DNA of 45,817 nucleotides from a virus: positions 1 through 45,817 of IMG/VR virus record IMGVR_UViG_3300036832_000526; one strand, written 5' to 3'. Shown here piece after piece: positions 1-6,732 of the stretch. Under the pieces are notes generated by a model. That model worked only from the letters and a program-made list of their open reading frames with translations. It was not told the DNA's origin and made no database searches. Position numbers and translations under genes: made by a program. Positions within the stretch are counted from its first letter, which is position 1; each line of letters begins with the position of its first letter.

Positions 1-231
1 GACGTAAACGACAAGCTCTCGATCTGGACGGTGTACGACCACCCGACCGATTACCCGAGCGAGTTCATCGCGCGCCGGTTCGAGGTCGACGCGGCCGGGT
101 CGCGCCCAACCGATGATGTGCTGGGCTCGCCCTCGCTCGACATGCTGCGTGATGCCTTGGAAGCAAAAGGCCTAACCATGATCAATCGCATGCCAGCCGA
201 CGACAAAAAAATCGTAGAGGTGTGGCTATGA
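1..231 (+). CDS. Small phage protein, 5' end cut by window edge
   Basis: The reading frame is open from base 1 and ends at TGA 229-231; the true start lies outside the window. The visible part reads DVNDKLSIWTVYDHPTDYP, then SEFIARRFEV. I recognise this WTVYDHPTDYP segment from small conserved phage and prophage proteins of alphaproteobacteria with no known function. A GTG at 31 would remove the conserved start, so I treat the gene as partial. The stop overlaps the next start (ATGA, 228-231), so it leads a tightly coupled early gene string. If the window is circular, a GTG at 45803 is in frame and would be the start. Confidence 0.75.
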   Translation, partial: DVNDKLSIWTVYDHPTDYPSEFIARRFEVDAAGSRPTDDVLGSPSLDMLRDALEAKGLTMINRMPADDKKIVEVWL

Positions 232-506
232 GCCGAGCAAAAAAACCCGAGATGCTGGGCGATGCACCCATCCAGCCGGAGGTGCACCAGATGATGAACG
301 ATCTGGGCCGCGCGCTCGACATGATGCTCAACCACGACCTGCCGAAAGACAAAAAAGAATGGGGCTTCGTGCTGCTGATGTTTCCGTTCGAGGCAGGCGG
401 GCGCTGCAACTACATCTCGAATGCCCGGCGCGAGGATGTCGTCATCATGCTCAAGGAGCAGATCAAGCGCTTCGAGGGCCAGCCCGATGTGAGTGGACAC
501 GCATGA
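228..506 (+). CDS. Conserved small phage protein, unknown function
   Basis: Encodes 92 residues starting MSRAKKPEML. The ATG at 228 overlaps the previous stop (ATGA) and is preferred to the in-frame GTG at 222 because it gives this coupling. The core (KEWGFVLLMFPF, then GRCNYISNARREDVV) has the look of a compact alpha/beta domain that I associate with small phage proteins found beside VYDHPTDYP-type proteins. There are no membrane segments and no catalytic motif that I can name. Its stop overlaps the next gene (ATGA, 503-506), so it is probably co-translated with both neighbours. Function unknown. Confidence 0.75.
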   Translation: MSRAKKPEMLGDAPIQPEVHQMMNDLGRALDMMLNHDLPKDKKEWGFVLLMFPFEAGGRCNYISNARREDVVIMLKEQIKRFEGQPDVSGHA

Positions 507-703
507 CCATTGGCCCCGGCAAATACGACGATGTTTGCACCATCGTGCGCGAGGAAACCGACGCCACCGTCGCCATCGTGATCGTGGTCGGCGGCAGTCG
601 CGGCGACGGCTTCTCGGTGCAGACCTCCGACCTGTCGTTGATGGCGCGGTTGCCTGACGTGCTGGAGACCATCGCCAAGCAGGTGCGCGAGGCCGCGTCA
701 TGA
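503..703 (+). CDS. Small hypothetical phage protein
   Basis: Encodes 66 residues starting MTIGPGKYDDVCTIVREETD. The start is set by the ATGA overlap with the preceding gene, and its own stop overlaps the following ATG at 700 in the same way. The sequence contains an alternating hydrophobic stretch (ATVAIVIVVGG) suggesting a beta strand, then a C-terminal helix (LPDVLETIAKQVREA). I do not recognise a family. A longer in-frame extension upstream would run through the previous gene and has no supporting ribosome binding site. Confidence 0.65.
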   Translation: MTIGPGKYDDVCTIVREETDATVAIVIVVGGSRGDGFSVQTSDLSLMARLPDVLETIAKQVREAAS

Positions 704-939
704 AACGCCACGCCAACTCGCCACGCTTTCGGGTCACGCTGGGGCCGGGCTATCCCGAGCCGCGTGCGCTGCGCGATGCGCTGGGTATGACGGCACAACA
801 ATTTGCGGACAGTTATGGAATTGCGGTCGGCACTGTCCGCGACTGGGACGTGAAGCGCTACAAGCCCGACCGCACCGCCCGCGCCTTCCTGCGCCGCATC
901 GCGCGCTACCCTGACCTGCTGCGCGAGGAAAACCTATGA
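700..939 (+). CDS. Helix-turn-helix DNA-binding protein
   Basis: Encodes 79 residues. A compact XRE-like helix-turn-helix is visible at about residues 22-55 (ALRDALGMTAQQFADSYGIA, then VGTVRDWDVKRYKPD). This layout resembles the antitoxin or small-regulator type of HTH (HigA/NadS-like) that ends with a helix such as RAFLRRIARYP. No toxin partner lies next to it, so a regulator of the early operon is a better guess than an antitoxin. Start and stop are both fixed by ATGA overlaps (700-703 and 936-939). Binding site unknown. Confidence 0.7.
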   Translation: MKRHANSPRFRVTLGPGYPEPRALRDALGMTAQQFADSYGIAVGTVRDWDVKRYKPDRTARAFLRRIARYPDLLREENL

Positions 940-1265
940 AAGCACCGCGCTGGTTTTTGTGGTTGACCGAGCATGTGATCCTGCCGCGCTGGATGGGGCC
1001 GGTGGTGCTGCTGCTCGCTGCTGCCGCCAACATCGTGAGCGGTGTGCGCTCCGAGAGCGTCTTTGGCTACATCAACCTGTTTGTCGCCGGGCTCTGCGTG
1101 GCGATGGCGGGGTTTCATTTCGTGCTGCCGGGCGTGTTCAAGATGACCACGGAGGTCGAGCGCGACCACCTGCGCAAGGAGGTCGAGACCTCGATGCAGC
1201 GGGCGTTCGAGCATTTCCGCGATGCCCAAGAGCGTGGCGACGAACCACCCCGGTACAAACAATGA
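936..1265 (+). CDS. Two-helix inner-membrane protein
   Basis: Encodes 109 residues. Two hydrophobic segments are visible, roughly residues 20-36 (WMGPVVLLLAAAANIV) and 44-66 (YINLFVAGLCVAMAGFHFVL), followed by a soluble charged tail (EVERDHLRKEVETSMQRAFE) that is probably helical and cytoplasmic. It could be a holin-like or superinfection-exclusion type protein, but neither is shown by the sequence, and it lies in the early region rather than near the endolysin. ATGA overlaps at both ends set the start and place it in the coupled early operon. Confidence 0.65.
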   Translation: MKAPRWFLWLTEHVILPRWMGPVVLLLAAAANIVSGVRSESVFGYINLFVAGLCVAMAGFHFVLPGVFKMTTEVERDHLRKEVETSMQRAFEHFRDAQERGDEPPRYKQ

Positions 1266-1474
1266 CCGACAAACCCGGCCCCACAGGTGAGTTTCCGAAA
1301 GGCAAGCTGCGCGCCGATGACCGGGGTGAACTCGCCGTGGCGATCAGCCTGCGGGCCGATGGCACGATCTTCATGGAGTTCGGCACGTCCGTCACATGGC
1401 TGGCGATGTCGAGAGAGGATGCCATCGTGCTGGCTCACCTGTTGCTGGAAAAAGCTGGGGGCAAATCGTCATGA
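1262..1474 (+). CDS. Small hypothetical phage protein
   Basis: Encodes 70 residues starting MTDKPGPTGEFPKGKLRADD. The body (GELAVAISLRADGTIFMEFG, then TSVTWLAMSREDAIVLAHLL) looks like a small beta-rich domain with a C-terminal helix. I have seen similar short proteins in alphaproteobacterial phages but know no function. The ATG overlaps the stop of the membrane protein (ATGA at 1262-1265). The following gene begins at 1471 and overlaps this stop in the same way. Confidence 0.65.
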   Translation: MTDKPGPTGEFPKGKLRADDRGELAVAISLRADGTIFMEFGTSVTWLAMSREDAIVLAHLLLEKAGGKSS

Positions 1475-1719
1475 CCGACGACCTCGACGCCGTTGATCAG
1501 GCGCTGCTGGCCAATCACTCCTGCTGTGACTGTGGCCACATGCTGATCGAAGGCCCGTGCGGGGGAGCTGCACAGAATTTTTATTGCACGAACCGTTCCG
1601 AGTGCCGCGCCGGGTTCAACCTGACGTTCTTGGGTGATCGTCTGGTGTTCTCGCAACGCATCGGTGAGGTCAGCGATGAGCGCTGGCAAATGTACTCGAA
1701 AGCCGATGACGCCAGTTGA
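1471..1719 (+). CDS. Cysteine-rich small phage protein, possible zinc binder
   Basis: Encodes 82 residues. Six cysteines cluster between about residues 18 and 46 (HSCCDCGHMLIEGPC, then FYCTNRSECRAGF), a pattern that could hold a zinc ion. The spacing fits a short treble-clef or ribbon fold but no standard motif exactly. ATGA overlap at 1471-1474 sets the start. The 3' end overlaps the next start by 14 bases. Whether it binds nucleic acid or protein cannot be read from the sequence. Confidence 0.65.
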   Translation: MTDDLDAVDQALLANHSCCDCGHMLIEGPCGGAAQNFYCTNRSECRAGFNLTFLGDRLVFSQRIGEVSDERWQMYSKADDAS

Positions 1720-1924
1720 GCGCCGTCTCCTGCAAACCCTGCTGAAGCGACCAGACCACGCCCTGCCCCTGCATTGGTTCAACAAGCGGACCCTGCAGCG
1801 CGGTGCGCGACCGCTCAGCCGACGCGGCTATGTGAATATTCTCGATGATGCCGTGCGCCTAACGGCGGCTGGTCTCATCATCGCGCGCAGCCGAGCAGAT
1901 GGCGGCAACAACAAAACCGATTGA
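1706..1924 (+). CDS. Small basic protein, winged-helix-like
   Basis: Encodes 72 residues starting MTPVERRLLQTLLKRPDHAL. The ATG at 1706 lies within the end of the previous gene; longer in-frame starts upstream would overlap that gene far more. The order of helix (VERRLLQTLLKR), basic helix (NKRTLQRGARPLSRRGYVN) and short strand (AVRLTAAG) resembles a small winged-helix domain, which is an inference from pattern only. It is the last gene of the first coupled early string; about 280 bases without a + gene follow. Confidence 0.5.
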   Translation: MTPVERRLLQTLLKRPDHALPLHWFNKRTLQRGARPLSRRGYVNILDDAVRLTAAGLIIARSRADGGNNKTD

Positions 1925-1978
1925 CGCGCCGACCGTCGCCGCGATGTACAGGAGACCGATGAGCTGGGCGGTTGTCAT
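1859..1978 (-). CDS. Possible 39-residue single-span membrane protein
   Basis: An ATG at 1978 on the reverse strand opens a 39-residue frame, MTTAQLIGLLYIAATVGASI, then GFVVAAICSAARDDETSRR. It would be one transmembrane helix with a charged tail. It overlaps the 3' end of the + gene at 1706-1924 tail to tail. No convincing Shine-Dalgarno sequence precedes it, and the strong reverse-strand terminator at 2043-2070 lies upstream of it, so it would need its own promoter. Tentative. Confidence 0.3.
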   Translation of the reverse strand: MTTAQLIGLLYIAATVGASIGFVVAAICSAARDDETSRR

Positions 1979-2042
1979 GCGGCATGGTGGTGGTTGAACT
2001 GTGCCGAGATCGTGGCAGCGGAGGTCGGGGCTTACCGAGTTG

Positions 2043-2070
2043 AAAAAAAATGGCCGTGCTTCCACGGCCA
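2043..2070 (-). terminator. Strong intrinsic terminator for reverse-strand transcription
   Basis: Perfect 8-bp stem TGGCCGTG / CACGGCCA (2051-2058 and 2063-2070) with a 4-base loop, preceded on the + strand by eight A residues (2043-2050). Read on the - strand this is a GC-rich hairpin followed by eight U. It lies downstream of the reverse-strand gene at 2329-2493 and supports that gene being transcribed. Confidence 0.8.
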
Positions 2071-2202
2071 GTCCATAGGGGGGATACCAAATCGAGTTAA
2101 GCTGAACGGCGGCGTCAGTCGACACTGTCCGCCTCCGATTGAGAGTATAGCTGAAGCGGGCCGGGATGCGAACGCACGAGCCCGTGAACCTTGGAGGTCA
2201 CC

Positions 2203-2580
2203 ATGACACCGATGTTGGCTGCAAAGTTGTGGGCGCGCATTGAGCGGGCGCTCGTGGCGCGTGGATTTTTGATGGATGGTCGGCGGCTCGATGAGATGCG
2301 GCCGGAGCTGATCAGGGCGGTCGGCCGGTCAGCGATGGTCGAAAGCGCGCCAGCCGCGTCTGCGGGCGTAGTCGAACACGCGCTGGCTGTCCCAGCCGAG
2401 CATGTAACCGATGATCGGAGCCGCCCGCGTCACACGGTTGTTCGTCAAGATCACCGCCGCGTAGAAATGTTTGGGCGCGTCAATGATGATCATGTGTTTG
2501 ACCCCAAGCTCGACGCCATGCTGGCAAAGGCCTGTTCCGGCACAGGCTATAGTGGCGACGACGAGGTGGGCTACTCGTGA
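2203..2580 (+). CDS. Hypothetical protein containing an antisense gene
   Basis: Encodes 125 residues from an ATG at 2203 with a strong ribosome binding site (GGAGGTCACC just upstream). The stop at 2578-2580 overlaps the GTG start of the next gene (GTGA), as expected for a real coupled gene. The N-terminus (AAKLWARIERALVARGF) and the last 30 residues (VFDPKLDAMLAKACSG) look protein-like. The middle third coincides with a convincing reverse-strand gene (2329-2493) and reads as low-quality sequence in this frame. The gene may therefore be a composite interrupted by an inserted segment, or the pair may be a true overlapping pair. I know no family. Confidence 0.45.
   Translation: MTPMLAAKLWARIERALVARGFLMDGRRLDEMRPELIRAVGRSAMVESAPAASAGVVEHALAVPAEHVTDDRSRPRHTVVRQDHRRVEMFGRVNDDHVFDPKLDAMLAKACSGTGYSGDDEVGYS
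2329..2493 (-). CDS. 54-residue conserved phage protein, antisense to its neighbour
   Basis: The reverse-strand ATG at 2493 encodes 54 residues starting MIIIDAPKHFYAAVILTNNR and continuing VTRAAPIIGYMLGWDSQRVF, ending ARRRGWRAFDHR. The layout of an APHFYAAV-like start, a TRAAPII--YM-GW centre and a Y--RRGW end matches, from memory, a widespread family of 50-60 residue alphaproteobacterial phage proteins of unknown function. It is completely nested, antisense, in the + gene at 2203-2580. An eight-U terminator follows downstream (2070-2043). The ribosome binding site is weak (GGGGT about 10 bases upstream). Confidence 0.6.
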   Translation of the reverse strand: MIIIDAPKHFYAAVILTNNRVTRAAPIIGYMLGWDSQRVFDYARRRGWRAFDHR

Positions 2581-2792
2581 TCTTCAAAATTCAGCGTCCG
2601 ATGATGCCAGCCGATGGCGACTGGATGGCGTACACGCGCGGCAAAAAGAACACCGTGTTCATCCCGCCCGAGCTGGTGAACGATGAGCTGCGCAAGTTGA
2701 TGGGCGATGCGCAAAAAATCTATGTCGAGGCCCACCTCGATGTTGAGGAAACGCTGGTCATTGCGCGCAAGGTGGCGGCGCAGGATTGGTGA
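2577..2792 (+). CDS. Small hypothetical phage protein
   Basis: Encodes 71 residues from GTG 2577, which overlaps the preceding TGA (GTGA). The sequence MIFKIQRPMMPADGDWMAYT, then RGKKNTVFIPPELVNDELRK, resembles small phage proteins that start FKIQRP and contain a Y--GR-N pattern; their role is unknown. It is the last + gene before a convergent reverse-strand operon, so transcription should stop in 2793-3052, although I see no classic terminator there. Confidence 0.65.
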   Translation: MIFKIQRPMMPADGDWMAYTRGKKNTVFIPPELVNDELRKLMGDAQKIYVEAHLDVEETLVIARKVAAQDW

Positions 2793-3052
2793 GCGCCAAT
2801 GTGGGCGGGGTGGAAATTTGCGGGGAGAGTGTTACGGCCGTGGGTGCTTTAAAAGTTGGGGGGTGGCAGGGGGCGGAGGTCGGCCCTCGGGTCGGGTGGC
2901 ACGCGCGGCAGCAGCGTGATGGCAGGGTGTGACACGTATACGGACGTCAGCCTGTCACGCTGTGGGCTGCTGACCGAGCCACTCGGGCAAGTGTTGGCGT
3001 GTGGGCCTGCCCGGCCAGCATCAGTGCGTTATTACTGGCCTACCTGACACGC
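2793..3052. other. Convergent intergenic region, no gene seen
   Basis: These 260 bases separate the end of the left + operon from the end of the reverse-strand replication operon. The first half is very G-rich on the + strand. Around 2930-2965 there is a short inverted repeat, GTGACA and TGTCAC 18 bases apart, and CTGACACGC recurs near 3045. No T-tract terminator and no credible open frame was found on either strand. Confidence 0.5.
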
Positions 3053-3304
3053 TCAAGACGTTCGGCCTGTGACCCTCGCGATCTCAGCATCCAGCTCGTC
3101 AGCGGTCATCTCAGTCATAGGCTTGCTGTTCGACGAGTGATCATCACTATCGCGCAGCATGTCGTACAACGTGCGGCAGGCGCTCGCGCGCGCGGTCGGC
3201 GGCGCGGATGTATCCCGCACGATGGCCAAGAGCGCATCACGCACCTCCGACCTCAGAGAATTAACGGTCGGCTCTGCTCGCTTTGTTGTCTGTCCACGCG
3301 GCAT
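3053..3304 (-). CDS. Small-terminase-like or hypothetical phage protein
   Basis: Encodes 83 residues from ATG 3304 (MPRGQTTKRAEPTVNSLRSE). A helical middle (SAPPTARASACRTLYDMLRD) and an acidic C-terminal helix (MTADELDAEIARVTGR) match a pattern I associate with small phage proteins sometimes annotated near terminases. This remains a guess: the large terminase is about 31 kb away on the linear map, and no small subunit candidate lies beside it. The start is preceded by GAGGAAG at a workable distance. Last gene of the replication operon. Confidence 0.5.
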   Translation of the reverse strand: MPRGQTTKRAEPTVNSLRSEVRDALLAIVRDTSAPPTARASACRTLYDMLRDSDDHSSNSKPMTEMTADELDAEIARVTGRTS

Positions 3305-3530
3305 ACCTAAGCTTCCTCGGCTTTCGCAGCCTTCGCCTGATCGCCACTGGCGCTGCACCATGCCAGTAGCAGCGTTGACATCCAGTGACAGCGATTGCGT
3401 AGCACGGTGTCCCATCCGCCTTCGTCACCATACAGCGACGTCGATTGATGTTGTGTCGCTGACACTGAACCATTCTTGCTGCAGCCTTGAACGCAATGTT
3501 CCCTGCCTGTGGCTGTGCCGCTCTCCTCAT
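3261..3530 (-). CDS. Cys/His zinc-binding-like phage protein, possibly frameshifted
   Basis: ATG 3530 has a strong ribosome binding site (GAGGAGATCAGCGG). The protein contains RRCMVTKADGTPCYAIAV, then TGCQRCYWHGAAP, which matches the C-x(n)-G-PC-x(n)-G--RC--HGG pattern of small phage proteins believed to bind zinc. As read, the frame overlaps the next gene by 44 bases and ends in a basic tail. A shift after HGAA into another frame gives SGDQAKAAKAEEA and a TAG two bases before the next ATG, a much more natural end. See findings. Function unknown. Confidence 0.55.
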   Translation of the reverse strand: MRRAAQPQAGNIAFKAAARMVQCQRHNINRRRCMVTKADGTPCYAIAVTGCQRCYWHGAAPVAIRRRLRKPRKLRYAAWTDNKASRADR

Positions 3531-3563
3531 CCGCTGATCTCCTCAAGTTCCAAGGTTGGTATT

Positions 3564-3610
3564 GGCCGACGAATTACACCCCCTAGGGGGGGTGTGTAAT
3601 ATCGTCGGCC
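3564..3610. repeat. Long near-perfect inverted repeat between operon genes
   Basis: GGCCGACGA (3564-3572) pairs perfectly with TCGTCGGCC (3602-3610). Inside, ATTACAC followed by C-runs pairs with G-runs followed by GTGTAAT, allowing for a bulge of two to three bases. The hairpin lies 20 bases downstream of the ATPase stop and 34 bases before the next gene. There is no U-tract on either side, so it is not a standard intrinsic terminator. It could be an RNA processing or stability element, a replication-related palindrome or a protein site. Confidence 0.6.
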
Positions 3611-3629
3611 GTAAATACTGCCGACAAAA

Positions 3630-4844
3630 TCATTTCGTCGCCTGCTGTCGGCTGCTGTCGGCGTCCATTCGCCAAACAAAATCGTCGCCATTATCAAACC
3701 GATAGCTCCCCACAATTCCCGACGATTTCATCTGTCGCATGGTTCGCGTGAAATTAGTCTGTAGCGTGTCATCACTCACTCCAGTTGTACCCGCCCGACG
3801 AAAATAGTTTTGTCGGCAAGAGTGGCCCGGTACCGCGAATATTCTCGCTCCGTTCACGGTGATGTGCTGACCGAGCCCCTCATCGTAGCAGTCGCTGATC
3901 GCCAGCAGCAGCTCCGACAATCGCTTCGACTTGCGCCCGGGCACATGATCGCTGCGCGCGACACCGTCGAGCCACGCGATGCGGACTGATGTGATTGCAT
4001 CTCCATCACTATCGACGCCGCGCTTGACCACACTGAGCTTAAACCCAACCTCGGCACCACCCTCACCGTCGCGCACCTTGTCGACAAACATCGTACGGTT
4101 CTCGCCCTCACCAACCGCAATCCGCATGATGCTGTCGGCGGCATCGTATTTTGCCGACCCACCACGCGGCCTTGTTGCGTTCTCATCCTTCGGTAAATGG
4201 TCCGTGGTGAGCGCAAACAGACCCGCTGGCTGTGCGATGCGGTCGAGCGTCTGAAACGCCGCTGTGCACTGCGCGTTGTCGTTTTCATCCTTGAAGCCCG
4301 CGATCTTGGCCAGCGTGTCGAACACCGCCAGCACCACCGGCACCTTGAACTTTTTCTCGAACACGCTCGCTGCCTCGGCAATTGCGTCGCTATACCATTT
4401 GATTGCTTCATCAATTTTCGGCAGCAGCGGCGGCATCTCGGTGATCAGTGCGAACGGGAACTCAGTTGGCATGCGCTCCTCGTACTGCTCGAACCACGGC
4501 TTGATCACCAAATCCTTCACCGCGTGCCATGAGCGCATGACACCGAGCCCGCCTTCGGCCGAGAAATAGATCACGCCGCCCGGCCGCATCACGCGCGCAC
4601 CGCCCCAGTTGCGCTCAGTGACCACGGCCCAACTGAGGTCGACCAAGGCCTGCGTCTTGCCGGTGTAGCCACGCCCGATGAGCGCGCCGACGCCGGTCGA
4701 GGCTAATCGGTTCTTCACCAGCCAGCCGATGTTACTGTTGAGCGGTTCCCACTCGTAGCGCAGTGCCCGCGCTCCACCGCGCCCGTTCGGGCGGATCGGC
4801 ACCACCTTGGGCTCATGCGGCACGCCGGGATACTCGTCAGCCAT
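3630..4844 (-). CDS. RepA-like AAA ATPase, replication helicase/loader type
   Basis: Encodes 404 residues from ATG 4844, with GGGGAGG upstream; the TTG at 4850 is also in frame but has worse spacing. A Walker A motif is clear (GRGYTGKT, about residues 57-64), followed by a Walker B-like strand (VVLAVFD, about 170-176) and a THD-LPKDE / RPRGGSAK segment typical of the RecA-like AAA_25 (RepA/DnaB-type) family. Phages often pair such ATPases with a CHC2/Toprim primase, and here the primase gene lies directly upstream and overlaps by 8 bases. The likely role is helicase or helicase-loader at phage replication forks. The C-terminal 100 residues may be a DNA-binding winged-helix region. Confidence 0.8.
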   Translation of the reverse strand: MADEYPGVPHEPKVVPIRPNGRGGARALRYEWEPLNSNIGWLVKNRLASTGVGALIGRGYTGKTQALVDLSWAVVTERNWGGARVMRPGGVIYFSAEGGLGVMRSWHAVKDLVIKPWFEQYEERMPTEFPFALITEMPPLLPKIDEAIKWYSDAIAEAASVFEKKFKVPVVLAVFDTLAKIAGFKDENDNAQCTAAFQTLDRIAQPAGLFALTTDHLPKDENATRPRGGSAKYDAADSIMRIAVGEGENRTMFVDKVRDGEGGAEVGFKLSVVKRGVDSDGDAITSVRIAWLDGVARSDHVPGRKSKRLSELLLAISDCYDEGLGQHITVNGARIFAVPGHSCRQNYFRRAGTTGVSDDTLQTNFTRTMRQMKSSGIVGSYRFDNGDDFVWRMDADSSRQQATK

Positions 4845-5715
4845 CGGCAAAATCCTCCCCCTCAGCCGCCCGCTTGCGGATCACAGCCCACTGATGCGGT
4901 AAGCCAGCCTGCCAGCGCACAAAGCACGCCTCGGCCGCTGATAGGCCCGGCAGATCGTTGTCGGCACAGATCACGAGTTGGCCGACGCCAAAAAGCAGCG
5001 GCAATGTGCGGATGTGGCCAGCATCTCCGCACGCCCACAACGGCGCAAAGCCGTCGCGCATCAGGGCTAATCCGGTCTCAAACCCTTCACAGACAAATAG
5101 TTTTGGACAAAACGACATGCAATCCGAGAATGCCGCCGCCCACGCGGTCAGCATCATAGCGCAGTTGCCTGATGGCCCCAGCATCATCGGCTTGCCGTCC
5201 TTGGCACCACGGGCGTTGAGGAAAATCCGCTGAATGGCGCGCGGCTCATCGGTCTCGACATCGCGCATCAACACCACCAGCGCCGGAACTCGCTCGCTTC
5301 CGCGCGGGCAGCGCGCATGAAAGCGCACGACCTCGCTGCCCGCCTTCGGTAGCTCCAGCTTGCGAGACCACAGATAAATCTCAGCCAGCGTGTTGCGCGC
5401 ATCGCGCGCCTCGCCCCAGATCGCGAGCGCCAGCGCACGGTTGCGGCGTGCGGCAGCATCGCTGTCGTTTGTTTCACGTCGAACATTTTTTACACTCTGT
5501 GTGTGATCGCCGTTGCTCCACAGCCCGCGCACGCGCAGCGCTGCGATCACATCGAGCGGCTCACAGCCCGACAGACAGCGCACCTGCACCTTGCCCTCGC
5601 GACCATCGAAGATGATCAGCGACGGGTCACGGTCGTTGTGCGCGGGACAGCGCGCGCTCCACTGATTGCCCGAGCGCTTGCCGCCAAGCGCGGTTGCGAT
5701 CTCAGCCGCGTTCAT
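4837..5715 (-). CDS. Phage primase with CHC2-like zinc finger and Toprim domain
   Basis: Encodes 292 residues. The N-terminus has a zinc-binding pattern (ARCPAHNDRDPSL with Cys23 and His26, then VRCLSGC with Cys47 and Cys51), as in CHC2-type primases. The C-terminal half holds Toprim signatures: FVCEGFETGLAL (acidic residue of motif I) and LVICADND (DxD-like motif II). Such proteins synthesise RNA primers at phage origins. The length is short compared with DnaG, as is usual for phage forms lacking a helicase domain, and the ATPase next door would supply that function. The start at 5715 overlaps the upstream stop (ATGA). Confidence 0.85.
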   Translation of the reverse strand: MNAAEIATALGGKRSGNQWSARCPAHNDRDPSLIIFDGREGKVQVRCLSGCEPLDVIAALRVRGLWSNGDHTQSVKNVRRETNDSDAAARRNRALALAIWGEARDARNTLAEIYLWSRKLELPKAGSEVVRFHARCPRGSERVPALVVLMRDVETDEPRAIQRIFLNARGAKDGKPMMLGPSGNCAMMLTAWAAAFSDCMSFCPKLFVCEGFETGLALMRDGFAPLWACGDAGHIRTLPLLFGVGQLVICADNDLPGLSAAEACFVRWQAGLPHQWAVIRKRAAEGEDFADG

Positions 5716-5921
5716 GGGTCACCAGTTTCGTCGTGGGCGTCGAGATCAGCAGAAATGCCCTGCAGTATTTCGATCAGCCTCGGCAGATTTGTTTCGTGCG
5801 CCTCAATCTGCTCAGTGAAGCCTCGCGTGCGATATTGAGCGCAAACGGTGATGCGAGGCACGGCGCTGCGTGTGCGCTTGATGCGAACGACAACCTCCAT
5901 CGCTGCGCTCATGCTCGTCAT
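5712..5921 (-). CDS. Small hypothetical protein of the replication operon
   Basis: Encodes 69 residues from ATG 5921, two bases after the stop of the upstream gene; ATG 5912 is an alternative. The N-terminal half is basic and beta-like (MEVVVRIKRTRSAVPRITVC) and the C-terminus is an acidic helix (LPRLIEILQGISADL). I recognise no family. Its stop overlaps the primase start, so its amount is probably coupled to primase translation. Confidence 0.6.
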   Translation of the reverse strand: MTSMSAAMEVVVRIKRTRSAVPRITVCAQYRTRGFTEQIEAHETNLPRLIEILQGISADLDAHDETGDP

Positions 5922-5923
5922 GC

Positions 5924-6526
5924 TCACACCCGCGTCGAGAGCGCTGCGCGTTCGACCTCGGTCAAATCCCAGTGTGCGACCACGAGCCACAAATCAGCTT
6001 TGCCGATGCGGCGCAGCAGATACGGGTCACGCGGCGGCACCGGCTCCCACTCGGCCTCCCACAGGATGTGATAGTTTTCGAGGCCACGACGCGGTCGCAG
6101 ATGCACCGGAATGGTCGGCACCATCGCCTTGTGATCACTGCGAAACAGACGATGTTTGCCGTCCCAACCCATCGGAAAACTCTCGGCCGGAAACACGAAC
6201 GTGTTCTCGCGGAAATTCAGATTGTGTTTGCGCGCACGCGAGAAGCCGTCATTGGGCGACATCGAGAGCTGGCCGTCCTTGTAGCGCATGAGATGGCAGT
6301 GCTTGGCGTTGGCCGGTGTGAGCGCGAGCTTGGGCAGAAACGCCCGATTGAGCCCGGCTTGCTTGATGCTCTCGATGGCGCGGATGATCACCTTGCCCTT
6401 GCGCAAGAGATCGTAGGTGCGCTGCACCTCCCAATCGATGGGCTCCGAGTACGCCGCATGCTCCTTGTATTTACGATAGAGGTCGGCCGCTTCGTGACGG
6501 CTCACGTTGATCTTCTGTGTCTCCAT
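5924..6526 (-). CDS. Conserved phage protein, unknown function
   Basis: Encodes 200 residues from ATG 6526 with GGGAGA at good spacing. It starts METQKINVSRHEAADLYRKY, then KEHAAYSEPIDWEVQRTYDL. The predicted N-terminal helices are followed by a mixed alpha/beta region rich in aromatic and basic residues (GWDGKHRLFRSDHKAMVPTI). I associate it with alphaproteobacterial phage replication regions but know no activity. No nuclease or helicase motif is evident. The operon position suggests an accessory replication role, which is inference only. Confidence 0.7.
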   Translation of the reverse strand: METQKINVSRHEAADLYRKYKEHAAYSEPIDWEVQRTYDLLRKGKVIIRAIESIKQAGLNRAFLPKLALTPANAKHCHLMRYKDGQLSMSPNDGFSRARKHNLNFRENTFVFPAESFPMGWDGKHRLFRSDHKAMVPTIPVHLRPRRGLENYHILWEAEWEPVPPRDPYLLRRIGKADLWLVVAHWDLTEVERAALSTRV

Positions 6527-6540
6527 ATGGTCTCTCCCTG

Positions 6541-6732
6541 TCAGGCTGGATTTTCTGTCGCGATCTCGTAGGCAACGCTGCGCATTTTTTCGGTGAAGCT
6601 GCGCACGTCCTCAACACCAAGCGCGGCGCAGGCAATTACCTGTTCGTCGCTGGCGAGCAGATCGATGTGGATCGATTTGCAGTTTGGGTCGCCGCAACGG
6701 CTAATCGTGATGGCGTCGGCGTGGATGATCAT
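6541..6732 (-). CDS. Small hypothetical phage protein
   Basis: Encodes 63 residues, MIIHADAITISRCGDPNCKS, then IHIDLLASDEQVIACAALG. A C-x4-C pair (CGDPNC) and an alternating beta pattern are visible. Similar short proteins with a GDP-C--IH--L segment occur in alphaproteobacterial phages, to my recollection, without known function. The start at 6732 overlaps the preceding stop (ATGA), placing it in the coupled string of the replication operon. Confidence 0.6.
   Translation of the reverse strand: MIIHADAITISRCGDPNCKSIHIDLLASDEQVIACAALGVEDVRSFTEKMRSVAYEIATENPA

Noticed and set aside
2100-2200. A tRNA-like stretch with GTTCGCAT on the - strand.
   Set aside because: The T-stem does not pair and no acceptor or anticodon arm could be built.
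2840-2910. G-quadruplex in the G-rich convergent intergenic region.
   Set aside because: Four runs of three or more G are not spaced closely enough to make a good quadruplex motif.
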